DNA of 64,000 bases from Triglochin maritima. Lineage: Eukaryota > Streptophyta > Magnoliopsida > Alismatales > Juncaginaceae. The first letter of the stretch is position 1, and every line of letters starts with the position of its first letter. Made by a program: the position numbers and the translations under genes. The DNA is taken from NCBI GenBank assembly GCA_963682175.1, contig OY821784.1:30609621-30673620 (forward strand). The letters run 5' to 3'. Below are positions 56,415 to 64,000 of the stretch, piece after piece. Under the pieces are notes generated by a model that saw nothing but the letters and a program-made list of their open reading frames with translations, made no database searches and was not told the origin of the DNA.

Positions 56415-57341
56415 TGATTGATCGTTTTAATAACCACAATTGCACGACGTTGGTGAAGACGTGGCAAATATGGGTCGAACCTCAAGGAGTTGTGAGTATT
56501 GTTGTTCTAACCATAGTCAAGTGGGAAAGGAGAGGAGAATGAGTAGATTATGCTAACTAACTACACTAAACTATGAGTAAATTAACAATTAAACTAAACT
56601 AAGCAACTAACAATGCAACATGAAATTCAGTAAAGAAAACCCCTAAGGGGTAGGGTGTGTGTACACATGTAATAAGGTGGTGAAGAATGCATTCAATATG
56701 ACACAAACATAGATTGTGTTTTCATGCATAGGAAGTGTCTAATGGTTGTAGCAAAACCTATCATTACAATCACTAACCTAGTTGATTAACATGAGCATAA
56801 ACAAGTTGGTTATTAAAAACCTAAACAAGCATGGGAAGTATCTATAAATTGTGGTGAAACCCATCATGTTAAGTATTCTTATTTAAACTAACAAGCATAC
56901 ATTCACATTTATCACATATTGCATAAGATAGCATTCATTCCATTCTTTATTACATGTATAAACATCATCTCCACCCCTAAAGGGGATGGAACTACTCACT
57001 ACTCATTAAGCTAACTAATTATGCTAAGATTTAAGAAAACAAATCATGCAAGACTAAAGGAAACAATATCTAACTAAAAAGAAAATATTTTATTTACATG
57101 ACTCACAATACAAGGTGGCATCCTCTCCACCTTGAGTTTTGCTTCAAAGACTTACTCCAAGTAGAGAGAATGACCACCAAGCAATGGGTAGGTTACAAAG
57201 AAGGAAGAAGAGTTCTATTTATAGACATGAAAAAGGAAACTGGGACAATCCTCCGGTGTGAAACTATTGAAACATACGTAAAATGAACATAAACTACATA
57301 ACCCACAGCCACACGAAACCGGGTCGGATCCTGACCAAAAT
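56415..57341 (-). repeat. G: Athila-type LTR (minus orientation), first part
   Basis: Starts TGATTGATCG with the same PBS-side landmarks as other family LTRs ('gtgaagacgtggcaaatatgggtcg', 'ggggatggaactactcactactcatta', a TATA-like ctatttatag at about 57215). It is interrupted at 57341 by C6. The PBS side is outward, so it is either a solo LTR or the 3' LTR of an element continuing right of the window. Confidence 0.65.
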
Positions 57342-58202
57342 TAAAGGAATGTGTTCTAAAAGTTTACTTTTATATGTCTTTTATTATGAATTGAATGTAT
57401 ATACATTTTGTTTCTTGATTAATGTATTCGTCTTTCAGAAGTGTTAAGAAAGAGGCTCTTGGTCCTTAACCGTAGAGCTATAAAAGATAATTATTTACAT
57501 AAATCAAAAGTGATTCACAATCATGGGGCATTGATTACCGATATAAGATTGTCATGTTGGTTAAAGGATATTGCAGCTCTACAAGTATTTAACAACATGA
57601 GTATATGAAATAGAAAATGATTTTTCATATATTGAATTGACATAATAAATGTAAACATTATGGAATTGTGTTTGTGTCGTTAATGTTTTCATTATGTCTG
57701 GAATCCTATGATATGAGACATATATCTTTTCACATGATAAGTGTATCATTTGATTATTATCGGAAACTATCATTGAGTATAGTGATAAAGATAATAGTTG
57801 GTCATACATGACTTGTGCCGGAAAGGATGATAAGTCAAAAGATTGTCATTGCCCCTCTTGACTTGAGTGATGATACTAATGGGTCCATTGATAAAGCGAA
57901 ATTATAATGTGCACAATGTAACTTGTATATAGTTACATATTTATAATTTGCTTAAGAGATCAAGAAATGAATATATAATACAAAGATGACACATTTCTAC
58001 TTTGTATAATATTCTTAGTATCATGAGGCAAGGGATAGACACAAGTTATATTCCTTATATCACTAAATGGATCATGTTCAGTTCGAGTGAGCAAAACATA
58101 TTTGTTATTTAGGTAACTATAATGTGTAGCTAGATACCTCCTATAGTTAATGATATAAGTATTTTATATCATTGCCAACATAACTTAGTTCCTCCTGTAG
58201 GT
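57342..58202 (+). mobile_element. C6: family C LTR, first part
   Basis: Starts taaaggaatgtgttct (TG changed to TA), preceded by aaaat, and follows other family-C U3 sequences until it is cut by element F at 58203. The remainder would be right of the window. Confidence 0.7.
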
Positions 58203-59772
58203 TGATTGATCTCGTTTTATATTTCTACCGCAAGTGCACGGCCACGTTGAAGCGGTGGCAAATACGGGTCGTCCACTGGGAGGTGTGTCGACACTTGGTT
58301 TGTGCGAAGGCAAGGGGTAAAGAAAGGAGAAAAGGATTGGTTACACTAAACTACACTACAATGCTAAACTAGAATGCAAAAGGAAATGAAGATAAGCAAT
58401 AAACTAAGCCCCAAAGGGGGTAGAGAAATAGTGTGAACATAAAAGAGTGTGTGTGTGTTCATTAAGCTCAGCACAACATGTATTGTATGAAATCATAAAC
58501 TACATCCAACTTTGCCTCTACATGAATTAAGATAAGACTACATCATTAAAACATACAAGATAATAATTGGAATGAAGCTACATGAACTCAAGTATAAAGA
58601 CTATACCCTACTATGCCTCCACATGAATTAAGATAAGACTACATCATTAAAACATACAAGACATTAGCTAAGGTAAAGGCAACAAGAGCTCATACACTAC
58701 AACTTGTGTTTCCAATATTAACTTCATCCATATCCTAACCTTATCATTCCCCATAAAATAGGTTCACTAATCAAAGCATAAGCTAAGCTTCATTCAAGAG
58801 CATTAGCATATCAAAGATAAGAGTGAAGACCCATTAGATGGTTATGGAAATCATATAAAGCTCAAGGGATAAAAATAACACACACTTAATACACTACATA
58901 ATTATATCACATATTTCTCCACCCCCCCAAATGGGGATGGAACTACTCACTACTCATTACACTAACTATACTAGCAAAAGAAAGCATAATACTGAAATGA
59001 AAGTTAACTACGAAGGCAAGAAGCATTAAAGAAACATAAAAGGAAAGGAAAGACTAAACAAACATGCACAAATTAAAAGACAAGATTGAAAGAAACTAGA
59101 AGAATTATTTTATTAACAAATGACTCACATTGAAGGTAGCATTCTTCTCCACCTTGAGTTTTTGCTTCAAGGCTCACTCCTTAGTAGAGAGAATGCCACC
59201 AAGCAATGGGTAATTACAATGGAAGGTGAAGAGTTCTATTTATAAGCATGGAAAAAGCTAATCGGGGACAATCCCCCGATGTGGGACTAAACCAATACCA
59301 AAAATAGCCTAAACGAACATTAATACAAGTCCAGGAGAAATTTCGACGGATCCTGAGCAATATGGACCGCCAATTAGCGGTCCAAGACCGCCAATTGGCG
59401 GTCCAAAATTGTCAGATCGTGTTGGAATTTGTTGTGGGCTTTGCTTTCTGGTATTTTTGGTCTTTGATGCGGTTACTCGACTTGTTGGAGCTCCGACCCG
59501 AATAGAATTGGTAAAATACTCCCCATGATGGTGTGGAGTATCCTGTTTTGCTCTTAGGTCCTTCTGTCTTGCATTCAGGTCCTTCTCCCTTGCATCTTGG
59601 TCCCTAGATCTCACCATTCAGTCCTTTTTCCCAGCTTTTGGGTCCTTTCATGGCTCTTCTCTTCAAACCTCTTTATTCCTGAAAACTAAACATAAAACTC
59701 GTCACGTAGCATTGCTTAGGTGTAAGATAATGGATATAAGATACAAATATGAGCATGAAATGATGTCAATCA
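58203..59772 (-). repeat. 3' LTR of element F
   Basis: 1570 bp, TGATTGATCTCG to GTCAATCA on the plus strand. TATA (ttctatttata) at about 59235-59245, palindrome pair at about 59364-59404 upstream of it in the minus sense. Confidence 0.9.
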
Positions 59773-61407
59773 AATACCCCCACACCTAAGTTATTGCTAG
59801 TCTCGAGCAAAACAAAGAAAGAGAAAAACAAACGAGAAACAAGAAATCCTAACTCACTTTCGTAGGAATCACGGTTGCACTTAGCACGTGCAACAAGCCG
59901 TTAAACCTCTTTGTTGCCAAGGAGGAGGAGTGTTGTCTCCTGAGGGTTTTCAGCGGATATACCCACAAAATCCGAACAAGATGCATTATTCAATCTAGAC
60001 CTCGACTCGTTGGAAATATTTTGTCGATCAATGGACGCGGTAATGTTACGGGCCGACTCTATATAGGTGATCAGTCCACACCTCTACCCTAATGAACCAT
60101 TCGTGCAAGTTAAATAAGGAATTATGTGAAAGACATGGACAACCTCAACATCCTCAAGTGCTACAAAGTGTAAAGTCCATTAAGGTTCTTATTTGCATTA
60201 TCATATTTTTTTTTCTTTTTGTTTCTTTTCACATTTTTTTTTTCTTTTACTTTTTATTAGTTGGAGCTTCATTCTCCCAGGGTCAGGTTCCGTGCATCAT
60301 TGCCCATGAGGACTTACACTATCACGTACACCTTTCCCCACATCTCCACATAGGGCAATCCCTACCACCCGTGTAACGGGAGTTCGGTCGGCGCATCCCA
60401 AGTCAGATGACTCGAAAGCACCAGGCACAAAGTCCCCTCAGACCTACTTTCCCGAGTGATAGGAGCCGTGCGAGAAGACAGAACACCTACTCACTTATTT
60501 CTTATCTATACATGAACCAAAACCCCTACACTAATGTCTCACAACAAGATTAAGAGGGTCCTTGACTACAACAAACTTCCTAAATTAACAAACACGAATT
60601 ATTGACTCACTAGGTTCAGGGTGGACTTCTTTGAATGTTTGAGCACTGAAACCCTATGATTACTCACCCCCAAAGGAAAACTGGGGTGCATCCTAACGAC
60701 TCGATAAATCCTAAAGCCACGTACTAGATATCCTAATGCATCATGTTCAAGACAATTTTGGGAGCTTTCTTTTTACTTTGCCTCTCAACGGTTTTGCACA
60801 TGCTAAACACACGCAAAACCCACAAAACATTTTCTTTCGAAAACACATGAAGATTTTGAAAGAAATGTGAAAATTTTGAAGCACTAGGCAAGCAAAAGAA
60901 GAGAAGTCACCCAAGGATCATAGCAAGCAGATATATCGATATTAAATGCAGCACACTATCATGACCCTAACAGTGTAAACAAAAGAAAACAAAATCAAAG
61001 GAAAAAGACTCGACTATGTACACACGTAAAACACCCCCCCACACCTACTTCATGCATTGTCCTCAATGAATGCAAGCAAGATACTACATGGATTGATGCA
61101 TAAAAAGGAGAGATCTCACCAACATGAAGTACAAAGGGAAGTGCAAGGTCATGTTGATGGACATAACCCGAATTCCCTCAAAACCTGTGAGATGCTAAAG
61201 AAGGGATACAAATACGTGAAAGAAATGGAGCCCAAATACACAAGGGTTGGGGCTCACAACAATCAATGCTCACTGAAGGAGTCTTTTATTGTACTTCTTT
61301 TTTTTCTTTTTTTTTCTTTTTTTTCTTTTTTTTCATATAACTATGTACAAACATAAGTTCCCATCTTCATTTGTCAAAAGACATCAAATGGGAACCTCAA
61401 GAGTGGG
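59773..61407 (-). other. Polypurine tract and long 3' non-coding region of element F
   Basis: The first 17 bases are the polypurine tract (minus AGGTGTGGGGGTATT). The rest is close to the corresponding region of A across about 1.5 kb, with extended T/C-rich tracts at 61290-61336. No convincing frame. Confidence 0.75.
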
Positions 61408-62847
61408 TCAATGCACTTGGAAAGGGAACATGACACCACGCGGGGCCAGAATATGCATGCGTGGGCCCCCTTCACAAAGAGCACCAGATGAAATGAGAGG
61501 TTCATGAATTGGACGCAAAGGCATCTCATTCAAAGGATCAAACTGAAAGAGCTTGAACCTCTCCAGAGTTTGGGAAATAAGGGGCAACAGAAGAAAAATA
61601 TCTCCCGTTGCGGAACTGAAGTTATGATCATCAATCCAAACTCTCCAACCAACAGGCTGGTGGGTCGGAACGAGGTCAAGCACCTCGTTATGCATGTCCA
61701 ACTCACCAGGAGAACAGGAAGTGGGTCTCATACCCAAAGTATCCTCCAAGGAACTCCTAATACCCTCATGAGCAATGTAGTTGTTTGATGTTCCATCATT
61801 TCCAAGATGATCAGGAACAATAGTGAGAGGCAAACTCTCATTAGGTTGTTTGAAGTTGAGGGTACTAGGGAGCTCTTGCTCCACCAGAGGTGGGTCCTTA
61901 AGAGGATCAAAATGAAGATCATGTGGCTCAAGGGCCACGGGACAAAAAGATAAGGCACAATCCTGTGCCGACTCATAATGAAGCTGGTCCAAGTTATTCT
62001 CAATTTGAATCGAATCCTCCACTAAGTGATCGTGAATTGAAACCCCAAGTCCCTCAGACTGACTAGGAGTTTGACTTTGAAAGGTTGTGCTTTGAATTTG
62101 TGGATGTGGTGGTGGTTCGATATCAAAAGAAGAATCCTCATGCTGACATGAAATGTCACTCTCCTCACTTAATTGTTGCGTCAGTTGACTCACTTGAAGT
62201 GTCAGATTATGTATGCGGTCAACGAGGAGGTCCAAGTCAGATCTTGGGAAATTTTGGGGTTGGGTGTTGATGGGCTGAGAATGAGTCCAATGATTTGAAG
62301 TGGGGTGTTGGTAGAATTCTGGGTATTCGGGAGGAGGATATTGGGGTGGAAATGATGTATAAGAATTTGAATACGAATTGTCTCCCCACGAATCCATCCC
62401 TCTCGGGTTGTACGCGGATGCGTAATGGTCATAATGAGCATTTTGGGAAAATGTATGCTCATACTCAGGCTCTGGGGGAACATAAGGACATTCCCCGAAA
62501 TCATGACCACTCAACCCACAATAGTGACACGGTACGGCTACTGGAGCCACCGGTGCACTCATGTCGTCTACCGCATGCATGAAAGAGGCCAAAGGTTCTT
62601 GTAATGTCTCAGTTTGATGACCAACATATGATCCGACGTAACTAGATGGTGGTCTAGCAGTCGGTGCCTCTCTCATGTTACCCCAATACGAAGATTGCTC
62701 AGTGACACAATTGCGATCATCCCAACCATACGGGGTATTCGTCTGAGCCACCCCAGGTTGCATGGGTCCGGAATACCAGGGAGAATCATCCTGGTCCCAA
62801 CAATGATATGAATGGTCGCCCATGTAACCATCCATCTCAACAAACAA
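61408..62847 (-). CDS. Element F zinc-knuckle protein (capsid-less Gag derivative)
   Basis: An uninterrupted 479-residue frame. Its first residues (EMDGYMGD) align with A Gag residues 30-36 (EMEDLGD); then the capsid region is missing and the protein resumes at MREAPTARPPSSYVGSY, the counterpart of A residue 314 on. A zinc knuckle is formed by C107, C110, H115 and C120. The rest is rich in Q, P, S and acidic residues, ends FPFQVH like the A and E tails (FPFDV), and has no DLGAS protease motif. It could bind nucleic acid; its actual role is unknown. D carries a broken copy of the same gene. Confidence 0.75.
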   Translation of the reverse strand: MFVEMDGYMGDHSYHCWDQDDSPWYSGPMQPGVAQTNTPYGWDDRNCVTEQSSYWGNMREAPTARPPSSYVGSYVGHQTETLQEPLASFMHAVDDMSAPVAPVAVPCHYCGLSGHDFGECPYVPPEPEYEHTFSQNAHYDHYASAYNPRGMDSWGDNSYSNSYTSFPPQYPPPEYPEFYQHPTSNHWTHSQPINTQPQNFPRSDLDLLVDRIHNLTLQVSQLTQQLSEESDISCQHEDSSFDIEPPPHPQIQSTTFQSQTPSQSEGLGVSIHDHLVEDSIQIENNLDQLHYESAQDCALSFCPVALEPHDLHFDPLKDPPLVEQELPSTLNFKQPNESLPLTIVPDHLGNDGTSNNYIAHEGIRSSLEDTLGMRPTSCSPGELDMHNEVLDLVPTHQPVGWRVWIDDHNFSSATGDIFLLLPLISQTLERFKLFQFDPLNEMPLRPIHEPLISSGALCEGGPRMHILAPRGVMFPFQVH

Positions 62848-63946
62848 CTCTCGAGTCGACCACTCTCACCACCACGAGACTAAGCTCGCAAAAAGTGCTC
62901 GACTCGACCCTAAAACGCTAACAGAGAGTGTAAAGGGGAGGAGACTATAACGTAGAAGAAGGTGAGAAGAAGATGACTCAGAGGAGAAGGGAAGAATCCC
63001 TAGAGCTAGCGAGGGTACAGGGTGAAGGTGGAAGCCTAACTAGCAAGCAAGGCTCAAACAATGTAAGGCAATGGGTCCTTAGGCTAGACGACGCCTAACT
63101 TCGAGGTCACTAGCCTCGACACGCCTCACCTCCCTACAACGAGGACCACAATGCCCAGCAAGTGATACCAGATCCGGAGATCCAGTACCTCCTACTATCG
63201 ACAAGGTAGGCAACGCCGATCAGGTCATGGCGGTCTCAACTAGATTACTCTCCTAGTGCGTCCGAATTCCTAGGGCCAATGTCTACTTGCTTTTAGTTAA
63301 GGCTTTACTTGAGTGTGCTTTTTGGGGCTAAGGGAGGGGTGATGAAATCCCCCACCTTATCTTTGAAGACTATAGGTGATGCCCCTTAAAGATGTTTTGA
63401 AATCTTAGGCTAGCAAGCAACTCACCAAACAAGCACTCACCTCACTCTTGTTTCGATGCAAACCTTACTCACTAATGAATGTCCTAATGCGTGAATGAGT
63501 GAAAAGGAATGCGTACCTCGCTCCAGCAATCAACGACAAAATGTAAAGCAAAGAAAAGAAAGATGCATGCAAGGTCTACATATGATGCATGACCTAGATG
63601 GCAAGAAGTCTAATCTTTTGCTTTGAGTTTTATTGTCCAAGTTGATTAATGGGGATTGAAATTAATGATCTGGGAGCAAACAAGAAGTCACAGCATGCAA
63701 AATTAGACTCCCAGATAACACAAGTTACAGCACTAACTACCACAAAAAAAATGGAAGCAGGAAGCCCTCACCAGGCCGCCAATTGGCGGTCTCCAACCGC
63801 TGATTGGCGGTCTGTTTTTGGACTTGCTTCCTCAAACTTTCCCAGTAGCCTCCCCTTGATCTGATGGTTCCCTGAAACTAAGAAAACTGGACACAAAAAA
63901 TCAAAAACCCCTCGAATCGTCCAAACCAAGGTCTGGACAGAGCACC
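62848..63946 (-). other. Leader of element F
   Basis: About 1.1 kb between PBS and ORF, close to the A leader. Palindromes at about 63774-63813 lie next to the PBS (ggccgccaattggcggtc and ccgctgattggcgg). No convincing frame. Confidence 0.75.
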
Positions 63947-63964
63947 TCCCCGGCAACGGCGCCA
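63947..63964 (-). promoter_or_regulatory. Primer binding site of element F (tRNA-Asp)
   Basis: Plus-strand tccccggcaacggcgcca, a perfect tRNA-Asp 3' end (minus-strand PBS), six bases from the LTR at 63971. Confidence 0.92.
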
Positions 63965-63970
63965 AAAACT

Positions 63971-64000
63971 TGATTGATCTCGTTTTATATTTCTACCGCA
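63971..64000 (-). repeat. Start of the 5' LTR of element F
   Basis: TGATTGATCTCG followed by ttttatatttctaccgca, identical to 58203 onward; truncated by the window end. Confidence 0.9.

Larger units (their letters stand above)
58203..64000 (-). mobile_element. Element F: Athila-type element with intact capsid-less Gag ORF
   Basis: 3' LTR 58203-59772, polypurine tract, non-coding region, one ORF (62847-61408), leader, PBS 63947-63964 and the first 30 bases of the 5' LTR (63971 on). LTR and PBS are nearly those of A, so F is a non-autonomous relative. The total of about 5.8 kb visible, plus the unseen LTR, gives about 7.3 kb. The right target duplication is outside the window; the left flank is taggt. 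Confidence 0.88.

Overview
The window is a piece of plant nuclear genome made almost entirely of transposable elements. The plant signs are Athila-type Ty3/gypsy elements primed by the 3' end of tRNA-Asp, a chromovirus primed by initiator tRNA-Met, CACTA elements with CACTAGTGCAGAA ends, and a PIF/Harbinger element. AT-rich composition and dense nesting suggest intergenic or pericentromeric heterochromatin of a flowering plant; the species cannot be named. I found no intact host gene, no rRNA or tRNA gene and no CRISPR array.

Layout, left to right. 1-2112: 3' half of a CACTA element (DUF4216 part of its transposase, then subterminal repeats and terminal repeat), broken by a chromovirus end (integrase tail, polypurine tract, LTR). 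2625-4237: solo Athila-type LTR with 5-bp target duplication. About 5431 to beyond 15150: a PIF/Harbinger element whose SANT/Myb-like ORF1 is split by a chromovirus-like element B (7049-13530) and whose transposase is cut by Athila-type element E at 15151. From 15151 to 56414 everything lies inside element E (plus strand). Its LTR, leader and Gag-protease frame are spread over 41 kb by later insertions: solo LTRs of one roughly 2-kb-LTR family (C1-C5), a copia-like solo LTR (K), Athila-type element D (45529-52735) and a large composite in C2. Inside C2 lies CACTA-2, whose transposase is split by the young Athila-type element A (21958-30838). The right end repeats the pattern: E's 3' LTR is hit by LTR G (56415), G by C6 (57342), and C6 by element F (58203 to past the window end).

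Most junctions are supported by perfect or near-perfect 5-bp target duplications (A atgac, B cttaa, C2 gaggc, C3 tatgg, C5 ccagt, D gtgac, K gttgt), and several host reading frames become continuous when the insert is ignored. The deepest chain is Harbinger > E > C2 > (a further insertion) > CACTA-2 > A.

Functionally the Athila-type elements look non-autonomous. A and E carry only Gag plus protease, with no reverse transcriptase or integrase. D and F carry a shorter ORF that keeps the Gag zinc knuckle but has no capsid domain. B has Gag-protease-RT-RNase H, but its integrase is deleted up to the 3' LTR. The most interesting signals are the capsid-less ORF shared by D and F, paired palindromes near both ends of the Athila-type genomes, and clusters of the palindrome CGGTCGACCG in LTRs of three otherwise unrelated families.
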